A program made the translations under genes and the position numbers. Below the pieces are notes generated by a model, which saw only the letters and a program-made list of their open reading frames with translations, was not told where the DNA came from and did no database searches. DNA of 55,854 bases from Tychonema sp. LEGE 07203 (GTDB taxonomy: Bacteria > Cyanobacteriota > Cyanobacteriia > Cyanobacteriales > Microcoleaceae), in the NCBI RefSeq assembly GCF_015207285.1, contig NZ_JADEXD010000017.1:1-55854 (forward strand), given 5' to 3'. Shown piece after piece: positions 36,156-44,630 of this stretch (positions are counted from its first letter, which is position 1; every line of letters begins with the position of its first letter).

Positions 36156-36689
36156 ATGCAGTTAAGTGAATTTATCGATCGTTCAATTGGCAAATGGCGA
36201 TCGCAGCGCAGCGCTCACCATTTAGCATTCAGTCACTTTGAAGAAGTTCGTTCTAGAATTGACATTGTAGCGCTGAATGCGGACGATGCAGAAGTAGTTG
36301 AGCTTTGTCGATCGTACAACATCGATCCTGCTACTGCTGCTCATCCTTTTCGGATGAGTTGGGAGGGCGAGTCGGATTGGGACGAAAAAGAGGTACTAGA
36401 AGGCAGTTGCGTGCTCGTACCCGTGCCAAATCCCCAAAATCCGTCCGAGGGGAAACTGCTGCGCGATCGCGGGTATGCTGAGACAGTGCCTGCCGTTGGC
36501 CGCTACCAGTTGACAGAGGACGGAACTTTTATTTTAATTACAGAGTACGATCGAGCCGCAGCAGAAGAGCGCATCTGGTTCGGTACTCCCAATTTGCGCT
36601 TCCGCGTCTCCCTAATCAAAACAAGCGACGGCACAGGCGTTACCACCGCTTCTTTTTCATCAGAAATCCGCTGTTTGTCCACTAATTAG
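36156..36689 (+). CDS. cpeS: Phycoerythrobilin lyase, CpeS/CpcS family
   Basis: A 177-residue lipocalin-like chromophore lyase. EFIDRSIGKWRSQRSAHHLA at the N-terminus, the FRMSWEGES and GKLLRDRGYAETVPAVGRYQ segments, and ERIWFGTPNLRFRVSLIKTS to FSSEIR are the S-type lyase pattern. Such enzymes attach bilins to a conserved Cys of beta subunits. In Fremyella diplosiphon CpeS acts on CpeB. Its place after cpeE and before cpeT matches the cpeCDESTR order, which supports the name. Confidence 0.88.
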   Translation: MQLSEFIDRSIGKWRSQRSAHHLAFSHFEEVRSRIDIVALNADDAEVVELCRSYNIDPATAAHPFRMSWEGESDWDEKEVLEGSCVLVPVPNPQNPSEGKLLRDRGYAETVPAVGRYQLTEDGTFILITEYDRAAAEERIWFGTPNLRFRVSLIKTSDGTGVTTASFSSEIRCLSTN

Positions 36690-37111
36690 TCATTAGTCAT
36701 TAGTCATTAGTCATTAGTCATTAGTCAGTGGTCATTAGTCATCAGTCATCAGTCATTAGTCAGTAGTTGTTGGGAGTTGGTTATTAGTTATTAGTTATTG
36801 GTTATTGGTTATTGGTTAAGCTGTTGCGGCATTTAAATTGAATGTCAAAAAAAATCCCCTTCTTGTGGGGAGTAGGGGTTGGGAATCCTGCCCGCCCTGA
36901 ACATACAATGTTTATTTGTCCGACAGCTTATTGGTTACTTGTTAAGAATTCCCAATCCCTCCACAACGCTAGAGCCCAATTCTCAATTCCCAATAACAAA
37001 TAACAAATAACAACTAACAGCTAACAGCTAACAGTCAACAGTCAACAATTCCCAATTCCCAATTCCCAATTCCCAATTCCCAATTCCCAATTCCCAATTC
37101 CCAATTCCCCA
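36690..37111. repeat. cpeS-cpeT spacer packed with STRR heptamers
   Basis: TCATTAG repeats (about 36684-36765) come first, then TTAGTTA/TTGGTTA repeats (36775-36820). A C/G hairpin CCCCTTCTTGTGGGG follows at about 36857. Then come AACAAAT and AACAGCT repeats and nine exact tandem copies of AATTCCC (37047-37109) that end 2 bp before the cpeT ATG. There is no Shine-Dalgarno sequence in front of cpeT. Confidence 0.88.
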
Positions 37112-37711
37112 ATGACAAGTGAACTTATCGCCCTAGCTAACTTGATGGCCGGGCATTTCAGCAACCAAAAGCAATCAATTGCCAATCCGCAAAGCTACGC
37201 TCACATTCGGGTTTTGTTTCGGCCTTTACCCTTTGAGTTTTTTGGCGGCATTGGTTTTTATTCCGAACAAGTTTATGACTACGATGTGTGGAATCCTTAC
37301 CGTCAAGGCATTCACCGACTTGTCGAACAAGAAAATCAAATTTATATAGAAAATTACGGCCTAAAAGATGGTATGCTTTATGCAGGTGCAGGACGAGAAT
37401 TAGATATTCTGAGGACGATTGCGCCGGATAGTATTGAACGGCGCTATAACTGTTCGATGGTATTTAAGAGAGATGGCGAAATGTTTCGAGGAAGCGTAGA
37501 ACCCGGGCAGAAGTGTTTGATTAATCGCAAGGGATGCGAGACTTATTTAGTCAGTGATGTGGAATTGACAGAGCATACTTGGACAAGTTTAGACCGAGGA
37601 ATGGATGTTAATACTGGCGAGCAAGTCTGGGGTTCGACTGAAGGGCCTTTGCTGTTTGATAAAGTCGAAAGTTTTGCCTGTGAAGTGCCTGCAGTCTCCT
37701 TAGTAATATGA
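37112..37711 (+). CDS. cpeT: CpeT/CpcT-family bilin lyase or chaperone
   Basis: A 199-residue protein of the CpcT/CpeT (DUF1001) family. [79 protein letters not shown] and [14 protein letters not shown] are characteristic. The family forms a calyx-shaped beta barrel and serves Cys-155-type positions of phycobiliprotein beta subunits. CpeT itself has been reported to aid phycoerythrin beta-subunit chromophorylation. The ATG directly follows a nine-copy AATTCCC array, so translation may be weak or depend on upstream structure. Confidence 0.9.
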
Positions 37712-37735
37712 GGAAATTTGAATGTTTAAAATATT

Positions 37736-38041
37736 ATGCTACCGCCCTTAGCTAGAAAAAAGATGGAGTGCTGGATTCGGAGCCGGCATCTGATTTGTTC
37801 GGGAAATTTTTTTATATTTGAAACTCTAGAATATCCTACTATTGAAAGTTTTGGGGAGTGCATTGAGAGTTTGGGCGGAACTTTTATTTGCGTTCATCCG
37901 ATTAATAAGGTTTGGATTGGCAATCACCGAAAAGTTATTCTATATCAAGCTAAGGCGAGTTTGCACGCTCCTCAGCACGAACTCAAGCAATACTGGATTA
38001 AATATGGTAGTTTTTATACTAAGTTTGATGAACGCTGTTAA
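37736..38041 (+). CDS. cpeR: CpeR, phycoerythrin expression activator
   Basis: A 101-residue protein beginning MLPPLARKKMECWIRSRHLI, with ASLHAPQHELKQYWIKYGSF near the end. This is the conserved form of CpeR as I know it. In Fremyella diplosiphon cpeR is the last gene of the cpeC operon and is required for expression of the phycoerythrin structural genes cpeBA, making induction two-step. The same position here, 24 bp after cpeT, supports the call. It has no recognisable DNA-binding motif. cpeBA is not in the window. Confidence 0.88.
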   Translation: MLPPLARKKMECWIRSRHLICSGNFFIFETLEYPTIESFGECIESLGGTFICVHPINKVWIGNHRKVILYQAKASLHAPQHELKQYWIKYGSFYTKFDERC

Positions 38042-38098
38042 ATAAAAATCTGCGGTTGAAATTGGATAATGTTTGGGCTTGTTTTCTCAAATATGATG

Positions 38099-38296
38099 TA
38101 ATACCATTTTTCTAAAGATGTGGTATAGATGAAGTCTTAGCCCTCCCAAGGCATCGGGGGGGTAATGTCTAGCGCTACTTTATTTCATTGGTATAATACC
38201 ATTTTCTAAAGATGTGGTACAGATGAAGTCTTAGCCCCCCTTAGTAAGGGGGGTTGGGGGGGTAATGTCTAGCGCTACTTTATGAAATTGATGTAA
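38099..38296. mobile_element. Two head-to-tail MITE-like copies B and C
   Basis: Both copies have TAATACCATTTTCTAAAGATGTGGTA, ATGAAGTCTTAGCCC, a C-run/G-run core and GGTAATGTCTAGCGCTACTTTAT. Copy B (about 38099-38195) ends ATTGGTATAAT, which merges with the start of copy C (about 38194-38296). Copy A lies at 13995-14104. The cores differ in length, and C has CCCCCCTTAGTAAGGGGGG. The end of C is degenerate. Confidence 0.75.
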
Positions 38297-38356
38297 GGTG
38301 CGTCGCCCTGAGATTGTTAATTGGATGTACGGATTTTTAATGGCGACGCACCCTAC
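38294..38356. repeat. GGTGCGTCGCC inverted repeat
   Basis: GTAAGGTGCGTCGCC and GGCGACGCACCCTAC flank a loop of about 34 bp. The 11-bp arms GGTGCGTCGCC/GGCGACGCACC are perfect. It adjoins MITE-like copy C and lies between the convergent cpeR and CpcS-like genes, so it may act as a bidirectional terminator. Confidence 0.75.
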
Positions 38357-38416
38357 AAATACTACAAATCTTTGAATATGTAAGAATTATTCAGTCGGAC
38401 AAGATGCGACTGCTGA

Positions 38417-39010
38417 TTAATGAGTGATGAGTTGTTGCTGTTGTTGAATGATTTGCTGCAAATCTGCTGGTGCGACGCAGCGGCGTTCTGAACTGTAAGT
38501 CATAAGATTGATGCCGTTCATCATGCGTACTGTGCTGACGCGGACGCGAAAATCGTCGGTGATAAACCAGCAGCGTTCTTGACCTTGATTTTTTTCATAT
38601 TCGGTGTCGATTGTCAATACTCCATCGGTTGCAAAATTGTATCTCCCGATAACTGGGATTCCTTCGACATAACCTTGGTTGCGGAGGAATTTTCCTGATT
38701 GGGGATTGTGGCGATCGGGAATATCTACTAGAATTGCTGCGTAATTTGGGTTGGGTTCTTTGTCTTTGGCATCGAGGGTTGTCTGCCACATGAATATAGC
38801 TCCACCGACGGCTAGTGCTGGATTTACTGCTTGGTTTTCGCAAATTTCTTGAATTTTGGGGTGGTCTTTTTCCATGATTTGAATGATGAGATTTGATTCG
38901 CCTGACTCGTCTGCGGCTGCGTCGAAGTGATGGACTGAACGCTGCGAAAACCAGGTTCCTTCGCTTTTGCGAAAGAAGTCCATCATTGTCATTGGCGGTT
39001 TGATTTTCAT
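38417..39010 (-). CDS. Second S-type phycobiliprotein lyase (CpcS/CpeS family)
   Basis: A 197-residue protein. MDFFRKSEGTWFSQRSVHHF, SGKFLRNQGYVEGIPVIGRY, NFATDGVLTIDTEYEKNQGQ and RCWFITDDFRVRVSTVRMMN to YSSERRC mark the CpcS/CpeS lyase family. It is clearly diverged from the cpeS in the operon (longer, with an insertion near residues 65-90). It may correspond to CpcS-I, CpcU or CpeU. Convergent placement next to the cpe operon suggests phycobilisome use, but its substrate subunit is unknown. The first ATG is used; MMDFF starts 8-9 codons later are possible. It ends in a Gln run. Confidence 0.85.
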   Translation of the reverse strand: MKIKPPMTMMDFFRKSEGTWFSQRSVHHFDAAADESGESNLIIQIMEKDHPKIQEICENQAVNPALAVGGAIFMWQTTLDAKDKEPNPNYAAILVDIPDRHNPQSGKFLRNQGYVEGIPVIGRYNFATDGVLTIDTEYEKNQGQERCWFITDDFRVRVSTVRMMNGINLMTYSSERRCVAPADLQQIIQQQQQLITH

Positions 39011-39266
39011 GGTGTTTGTGACCTCTGCTGATTTTTTGGCAATCCGGTTTTCTCGATTTTACTAAATTTGAGAATGTTTGATTGTAAAGTTTAGTAATTC
39101 CAGCAGCCAAAAAGAAGATAACTGCTGGCTTGTGCTGATAACCGACATTCGGTAAATGATTCGGAATTGAAAATTAAAAATCAAAAATCGAAAATGGCGT
39201 GAGGGATGTCGGGAGGGGTTCTGGTCAAGGTATAATCAGTTGGATTGAGGTATTTTTTTTAAAGAA

Positions 39267-40103
39267 ATGGTTAATTTAACGATCGATCGCACAAATTTCG
39301 ATTCGGAGAGTTTACTGGCTGCTGTGAAGTCGGGGCAGAGTTTGGCGGGGGTTGATTTGAGTGGGGTTGATTTGTACGATCGCGATTTGAGCGGTGCTAA
39401 GCTTAACGGTGCTAACCTCGCGGGTGCTAGTTTGATTGGTGTTAACCTGTGCGGTGCAGATTTGAGCGGTGCTAATCTGGTTGAGGCGGATTTGCGGGGT
39501 GCTAATTTGCAGGGGGCGATTTTGCAGTCGGCTGCTTTGCAAAACAGTTGTTTGTGCAGGGCTTCTTTGCAGAATGCTAATCTGAGCGAGGCTGATTTGA
39601 GCGGCTCGAAATTGCAAGTTGCTATCTACGATTCGCTGACAGTTTGGCCGTCGGGTTTTAGATTCAAAAATTGCGGCGCTGTGGGGCCTGGAGCTATTTT
39701 GACTGGGGCTTTTTTAAATACAGCTAATTTGCGGTTTGTGGATTTGAGGGGTGCTAATTTGTTGGGCGCTTATTTAAGCGGGGCTGATTTGACTGGTGCT
39801 AATCTGCAAGGTGCGGGTTTGAGCGGCGCTAATTTGCGGAGGGCTTTTTTGACTGGTGCTTGCTTGCGGGATGCGCGGTTAAATGGTGCGGAATTGCAGG
39901 GTGTTGATTTTCGAGCTGCTGATTTGACTAATGCTAGTTTCGATCATGTTACTAGCATTGAAGGTGCGGATTTTACTGGGGTTCGCGGACTTGACGAAGG
40001 GGTGAGGGCCATGCTTTGTCACCGGAGTTCGGCCCAGTTGGATAGTTGGAATTCTTTGACTAGAACTACTACTCGCGAAAGTTTGAATTGCGAAGGTGTT
40101 TGA
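39267..40103 (+). CDS. Pentapeptide-repeat protein
   Basis: A 278-residue protein made mostly of A(D/N)LxG pentapeptides in two blocks. The first (about 28-116) begins LAGVDLSGVDLYDRDLSGAK. A non-repeat insert of about 30 residues follows (SLTVWPSGFRFKNCGAVGPG), and the second block (about 145-230) includes LRGANLLGAYLSGADLTGAN. Such repeats fold as a right-handed quadrilateral beta-helix. The WPSGF insert is common in cyanobacterial members. There is no signal peptide, so it is probably cytoplasmic. Function is unknown. The C-terminal 50 residues are non-repetitive. Confidence 0.93.
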   Translation: MVNLTIDRTNFDSESLLAAVKSGQSLAGVDLSGVDLYDRDLSGAKLNGANLAGASLIGVNLCGADLSGANLVEADLRGANLQGAILQSAALQNSCLCRASLQNANLSEADLSGSKLQVAIYDSLTVWPSGFRFKNCGAVGPGAILTGAFLNTANLRFVDLRGANLLGAYLSGADLTGANLQGAGLSGANLRRAFLTGACLRDARLNGAELQGVDFRAADLTNASFDHVTSIEGADFTGVRGLDEGVRAMLCHRSSAQLDSWNSLTRTTTRESLNCEGV

Positions 40104-40524
40104 TTGTTTGATATTTTTTTGAGAATAGTAGCCGATCGCAATTAACGCTGAAATCAGGATCGATCGCCAAAACTCGGTTTTCTTAATAAAAAATCGGGTT
40201 TTTTTGATTTGGCATTAATTGCAAAATTTGGTAGCCCTGGCCGCCAATGACACTCACCATTGAGATAATGCTCGACGAGCAATCGCTGTCGGCGACAAAA
40301 ATTATTTAGACAAAAAACTTGACATCAGCGGGTAATCGAAAGTAAAAATAAATAACAGCAATCATAAATATGAGGCTTTATGTTTGATTCGCGCATCGGC
40401 GATCGGCAAGTATGGCATTGATAAGTAGCTATCCCCTACAACAATTTTGGCTAAAATACATCCGGTAAAATACGGAGACTCTAGGATTTTTTGGCAATCT
40501 AAAATCTAAAATCTAAAATCTAAA
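40104..40524. other. Spacer before the glycan cluster
   Basis: No gene is seen. A degenerate AAACTCGGTTTTC/AAATCGGGTTTTTTT hairpin-like pair lies at about 40170-40205. The segment ends in four near-exact heptamer repeats of TCTAAAA (about 40498-40525) that abut the glycosyltransferase ATG, again without a ribosome site. Confidence 0.6.
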
Positions 40525-41721
40525 ATGGCAACAGCTATTCTCGACCTGGAAATCTCCAAACTCCCGCCAGAAATTGCGGTTGAGGAACGTTACAGCAAAG
40601 CCTTGGTTTTAATTAGACTGCACGGAAAGCCGATCGCGAGCGCTCAAGTTTCGGTAGTCGGAGGTCGCATTGAGGGCTCTCAATTGCGGGAAACACTGAT
40701 GGATGCTGCGGGGGATAACCTTTGGAAAAACTGGCTCTACGACACTCTAGAATGGGATGAGCGGGGGCCGATGGAGGCATTGCCGATCGCCACTGTAGCG
40801 GTTTGCACGCGCGATCGACCGGAAGATTTGCAGCGCTGTTTGGAAGCGTTCATGCAGCTCCCAGACGACGGTCAGGAATACTTGGTAATTGACAATTGTC
40901 CCGCCACGGACGCTACTGAGGAATTGGTCAAAAATTACCCAACAGTCCGCTATGTACGCGAGGATGTACCGGGTTCCAGCGCTGCCCGCAACCGAGCTTT
41001 ACGCGAAGCTAAACACGAATTCGTAGCATTTACAGATGACGATGCAGTGCCAGATCCGAACTGGCTGCGATCGCTCTTGCGAAATTTCAGCGATCGGCGG
41101 GTGATGTGCGTTACGGGGCTAATCATGCCCTTGGAACTCGAAACAGAAGCGCAAGAATGGTTCGAGCGCTACAGCCCCCACGGGCGGGGCTTTGAACGCC
41201 GAATTTTTGACGGGGCGCAGTGCAACCCGCTGATAGTCTCTCCGGTGGGTGTTTCGGCGAGTATGGCTTTACGCAAAAGCTCGATCGACTTTATTGGATT
41301 GTTTGACGAAGTTCTGGGGGCGGGAACCCCAACAGTCGGCGGCGAAGACTGCGAACTCTTTGCCCGCATTTTGCGCGCCGGCTACTGCATCGTCTACGAG
41401 CCCAGAGCATTGAGCTGGCACCGCCACCGCCGTACTTGGGAAGAATTGCAAAAAACGCTCCACGGCTACGGCATCGGAGTCTATGCTTTCTGGACGCGGA
41501 TGTTTGTCATCAACAGAGAATTCAGTGTGCCTCGGTTAGCTTTGGGATGGCTGCTACACAAACAAATTCCTGAATTAGTGGCTTCTTTGCGGCAGCAACC
41601 GGATGCGATTCCGAAGGATTTGCTGTTAGCTCAACTGCGGGGCTGTGTCAGGGGGCCGATGGCTTATTTTGCTTCTAGGAAGTGGTTACAAGCTTTTAAG
41701 GAAGAAGTCAGTAGTCATTAG
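40525..41721 (+). CDS. GT2-type glycosyltransferase with N-terminal novel module
   Basis: A 398-residue protein. The GT-A core begins near residue 88 (IATVAVCTRDRPEDLQRCLE), carries VPGSSAARNRALREA and the nucleotide-sugar/metal motif FTDDDAVPD with Asp171-173, and has GGEDCELFARILRAGY as acceptor-side motif. Residues 26-76 (ALVLIRLHGKPIASAQVSVV, then GGRIEGSQLRETLMDA) match a module also found in two downstream proteins. There is no signal peptide or membrane helix, so it is a cytoplasmic or membrane-peripheral sugar transferase. It opens the glycan/export cluster. Sugar and acceptor are unknown. Confidence 0.88.
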   Translation: MATAILDLEISKLPPEIAVEERYSKALVLIRLHGKPIASAQVSVVGGRIEGSQLRETLMDAAGDNLWKNWLYDTLEWDERGPMEALPIATVAVCTRDRPEDLQRCLEAFMQLPDDGQEYLVIDNCPATDATEELVKNYPTVRYVREDVPGSSAARNRALREAKHEFVAFTDDDAVPDPNWLRSLLRNFSDRRVMCVTGLIMPLELETEAQEWFERYSPHGRGFERRIFDGAQCNPLIVSPVGVSASMALRKSSIDFIGLFDEVLGAGTPTVGGEDCELFARILRAGYCIVYEPRALSWHRHRRTWEELQKTLHGYGIGVYAFWTRMFVINREFSVPRLALGWLLHKQIPELVASLRQQPDAIPKDLLLAQLRGCVRGPMAYFASRKWLQAFKEEVSSH

Positions 41722-42124
41722 TTAGTAGTCATTAGTCATTAGTCATTAGTCATTAGCCGGAGGGAAGAAGTCATTAGTCATTAGTCATTAGTCATTAGCC
41801 GGAGGGAAGAAGTCGGAGGAAAGAGTGTTTAAAATTACCAATTACCAATTATTTTTAGTCAGAACACGGAAGTCACGCATACACGGAAAACTGTTTTTTC
41901 CTCTTTCTTCTTTCTTATTTTTGCTGAATAACAACCAACAACTAAAACAATCCTTGCAGGAGTCGTAAACTTTTTACCCCACCCCAACCCTCCCCTTGCC
42001 AAGGGGAGGGAGTAAGAAATTCAACAATGATTTAGGATTGCTATAACAACTCACAACTCACAACTCACAACTCACAACTCACAACTCACAACTAATTGCC
42101 AATTCCCAATTCCCAATTCCCAAT
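41716..42124. repeat. STRR-rich spacer between the two glycosyltransferases
   Basis: TCATTAG heptamers recur about nine times (41712-41805) in two blocks separated by a repeated AGCCGGAGGGAAGAAGTC unit. A perfect hairpin CCTCCCCTTG/CCAAGGGGAGG lies at 41987-42008. Six copies of CTCACAA (42050-42092) and AATTCCC copies then lead directly into the ATG. Confidence 0.85.
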
Positions 42125-43474
42125 ATGAATAGAGAAAATCCAACTGTTAGCGTAATTATTCCCAGTCACAATCGCAGTTTTTCGCTGCGGCGGGCTCTGG
42201 ATGCTTTGCACTCGCAGACTTATCCGATCGACCTAATGGAAGTTATTGTAGTTGCAGATAGCTGCATTGACGATACTTTGGCAATGCTCCAAGACTACAA
42301 AGCTCCGTTTAAATTGCAGGTTGTTGAGGTAAATTGCCGGAGTGCTGCCATCGCTCGCAATACGGGAGCGGCTTCGGCTAGCGGGGAATTGCTGCTGTTT
42401 CTCGATGACGATATCGAAGCGCTGCCTTCTTTGGTGGAAAGCCACGCGCGGGTTCACCGAGAGCGTCCGGGCTGTGCTGTCATGGGCCCTTATCCGCCAA
42501 AGTTGCAGGGAGAAACTAGATTTTTTGGCGTAGAAGTGCGCTCGTGGTGGGAAGACAAGTTTTATCAGATGAGCCAGCCGACTCACCGATTTACTTATCA
42601 AGATTTGCTCAGCGGCAACCTTTCTTTGGATGCAGAAATGTTTGCTCATCTTGATGGCTTCGATTCGGCTTTCGGGAATTGTGGCGGGGAAGATTACGAG
42701 TTTGGGGTGCGTTTGCTGAAAGCTGATGTACCTTTTGCTGTAGCGGCTGATGCTGTTGGCTATCATTACGAACATGAAACTAACAATCTCGATCGCTCTT
42801 TTCGCCGCGCTCGTCAGGAAGGGCGATCGGATGTTTTGATCGGTCAGCGGCACCCGGAAATGAGACCGACGCTGCACATCAAAGACTACGAAACTCCTGA
42901 TTCTCTGGTAAATAAAATTTTGGTTGCGATCGTATTTTTCTGGCCTGCCGCCTTGGATTTGCTGGCTGTCGGACTGAGAAAATCCCTTGACTGGCTTCAA
43001 TACATGGGGATGCGGGGAACTTGGCGGTGGTTGCAGACTAAACTACTGGCTTACTCGTACTTGCGGGGTGTTATCGATGAGTTGAAAAGTCGATCGGCTC
43101 TTTCTCGTTTTATGCAAGAAGGAATGGCTAGCGGCGATTTGGGCAGACATGAAATTGAAATCGATTTGCAGGAAGGTTGGGAAGCAGCAGAACGAATTAT
43201 TGATCGGAAAAAACCCGATGGCATTTATCTGCGTTACGGTGAACAGTCGATCGGTCACGTCACTCCCAAATTCGGTGTAGAGCCACTGCGGGGCGCTCAC
43301 TTGCGATCGATTCTGGCGCTTGACTTTGCCGAACCTCTGGCTCGGGCGATCGCGGTTAACGGTATGCCCAAAAGTGCTGCTCATTCTGAGCCTAGCTTAG
43401 TTGACAACACCCTACTTCAACATCTACAGTTATTTACAGTATTGGACAAAAAAAAGCTGGAAAATGTAGTCTAG
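42125..43474 (+). CDS. GT2-type glycosyltransferase with C-terminal novel module
   Basis: A 449-residue protein. The GT-A domain spans about 8-270: VSVIIPSHNRSFSLRRALDA, AAIARNTGAA, and LLLFLDDDIEALP with Asp94-96, followed by the GGEDYEFGVRLLKA motif. After a linker, residues 365-411 (DGIYLRYGEQSIGHVTPKFG, then LRGAHLRSILALDFAEPLAR) resemble the module in the first glycosyltransferase and in the sulfotransferase-NodB protein. Hydrophobic ILVAIVFFWPAALDLLAVGL (about 264-284) may touch the membrane. It probably adds a sugar to the exported glycan. It is preceded by AATTCCC repeats rather than a ribosome site. Confidence 0.87.
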   Translation: MNRENPTVSVIIPSHNRSFSLRRALDALHSQTYPIDLMEVIVVADSCIDDTLAMLQDYKAPFKLQVVEVNCRSAAIARNTGAASASGELLLFLDDDIEALPSLVESHARVHRERPGCAVMGPYPPKLQGETRFFGVEVRSWWEDKFYQMSQPTHRFTYQDLLSGNLSLDAEMFAHLDGFDSAFGNCGGEDYEFGVRLLKADVPFAVAADAVGYHYEHETNNLDRSFRRARQEGRSDVLIGQRHPEMRPTLHIKDYETPDSLVNKILVAIVFFWPAALDLLAVGLRKSLDWLQYMGMRGTWRWLQTKLLAYSYLRGVIDELKSRSALSRFMQEGMASGDLGRHEIEIDLQEGWEAAERIIDRKKPDGIYLRYGEQSIGHVTPKFGVEPLRGAHLRSILALDFAEPLARAIAVNGMPKSAAHSEPSLVDNTLLQHLQLFTVLDKKKLENVV

Positions 43475-43689
43475 AAATGACATAATTAGATCATCTAAAT
43501 AATAGAATATATAGCCTTTAGATATCTCATAGGAGGTACTATCCGGCATCGGGCATCGGGCCGAAGAGCATCGGGCATCGGGCCTAAAAGCATACCTCAA
43601 TTTTTTGAGAACCGCTATAGAGGTGTAATTAAGTAAGCCTTTAATTGCTCGGCAATAGTAATTTAGAGTAAAAAAAATAGAAATTGACA

Positions 43690-43842
43690 ATGGTAATTAT
43701 GGCAATAGAATTGAATAAAGCTAATTTTTTAGAACCAATTCCTGATAAGTTGAACCTGGTGCAGACCCAGAATTTGGTTGAGATTCAGCCGGGTAATTTA
43801 TCCGGGCGAGAACCTCAGATAGTTGCTGGGGGTGTGCTGTGA
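43690..43842 (+). CDS. 50-residue ORF overlapping the Wzm-type permease start
   Basis: ATG GTA ATT ATG opens a 50-codon frame whose TGA overlaps the GTG start of the permease (GTGA). Its residues (MAIELNKANFLEPIPDKLNL and onward) are free of low complexity, with no membrane segment or known motif. The GTGA overlap suggests translational coupling to the permease. It may be a genuine small protein or a leader peptide. A second ATG lies three codons in. Confidence 0.5.
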   Translation: MVIMAIELNKANFLEPIPDKLNLVQTQNLVEIQPGNLSGREPQIVAGGVL

Positions 43843-44630
43843 GAAATGCGAGAAAGGTAGCTTACATTCGCCAAATCACTCATTTCTTTGATTTGCTACG
43901 GGTATTGGTCGATCGCGATATGAAATTACTTTACAAGCGATCGACCTTGGGGATTGCTTGGACTTTAATCAGTCCGCTGTTACAGTTGGCTGTATTTTCC
44001 TTTTTGTTTCGCTCTGTCGTAGCGCTTAACATTCCCAAATTTTCTTCCTTTGTTTTCAGCGGCTTGTTAATTTGGAGTTGGTCTCAAACGGCCTTATTTA
44101 AATCAACGGGATTAATTACCACTAATAAGGCACTAATCAGGCAGCCAAATTTCCCCACGGCAATTTTGCCGGTAGTCACGACGATGACTGGGCTAATTCA
44201 CTTTGTGTTAGCTTTGCCGGTGTTAATTATCTTTCTGCTAATTGATGGTGTTCGTCTAAATTCAGTGCTACTTTTGTTGCCGCTGCTGATGATTATTCAG
44301 TTTGTTTTGACAGTTAGTTTTGCTTATCCCCTTGCAGCTTTGAATGTCACTTTTCGCGACACTCAACACACTTTGGGAGTCGTGTTGCAGATGATGTTTT
44401 ACCTGACTCCGATTTTCTACGACATCAACAGCGTCCCGGAAAAATTCAAGATTTTTTATTACTTAAATCCAATGGTGCCGCTGATTGAAGCTTACCGCGC
44501 CATACTGCTCAAAGGTATGCAGCCGGATTGGCAGGCTCTGTTAGTTTTGAGCTTGGCTGTGGCGGTTCTTTTGCCTATCGGACTGGGAATTTTTAGACGG
44601 CAAAGCGATCATTTTGTGGAGGAATTGTAA
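43839..44630 (+). CDS. ABC-2 type polysaccharide export permease (Wzm-like)
   Basis: A 263-residue integral membrane protein with about six helices. An amphipathic N-terminus (VLVDRDMKLLYKRSTLGIAW) is typical of the Wzm/TagG/KpsM group, and the C-terminal MMFYLTPIFYDINSVPEKFK, then YYLNPMVPLIEAYRAILLKG is a hallmark of lipid-linked glycan exporters. It pairs with the ATPase encoded by the next gene, whose ATG directly abuts this stop (TAAATG). Together they should flip a finished glycan across the cytoplasmic membrane. GTG start. Confidence 0.92.
   Translation: MRNARKVAYIRQITHFFDLLRVLVDRDMKLLYKRSTLGIAWTLISPLLQLAVFSFLFRSVVALNIPKFSSFVFSGLLIWSWSQTALFKSTGLITTNKALIRQPNFPTAILPVVTTMTGLIHFVLALPVLIIFLLIDGVRLNSVLLLLPLLMIIQFVLTVSFAYPLAALNVTFRDTQHTLGVVLQMMFYLTPIFYDINSVPEKFKIFYYLNPMVPLIEAYRAILLKGMQPDWQALLVLSLAVAVLLPIGLGIFRRQSDHFVEEL

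Noticed and set aside
37047-37109. Tandem repeats as a CRISPR array
   Set aside because: Units are 7 bp and contiguous with no spacers, and no cas genes are present.
42233-43000. 255-codon open frame opposite the second glycosyltransferase
   Set aside because: Antisense shadow of a clear GT-A domain, with no motif, ribosome site or promoter.
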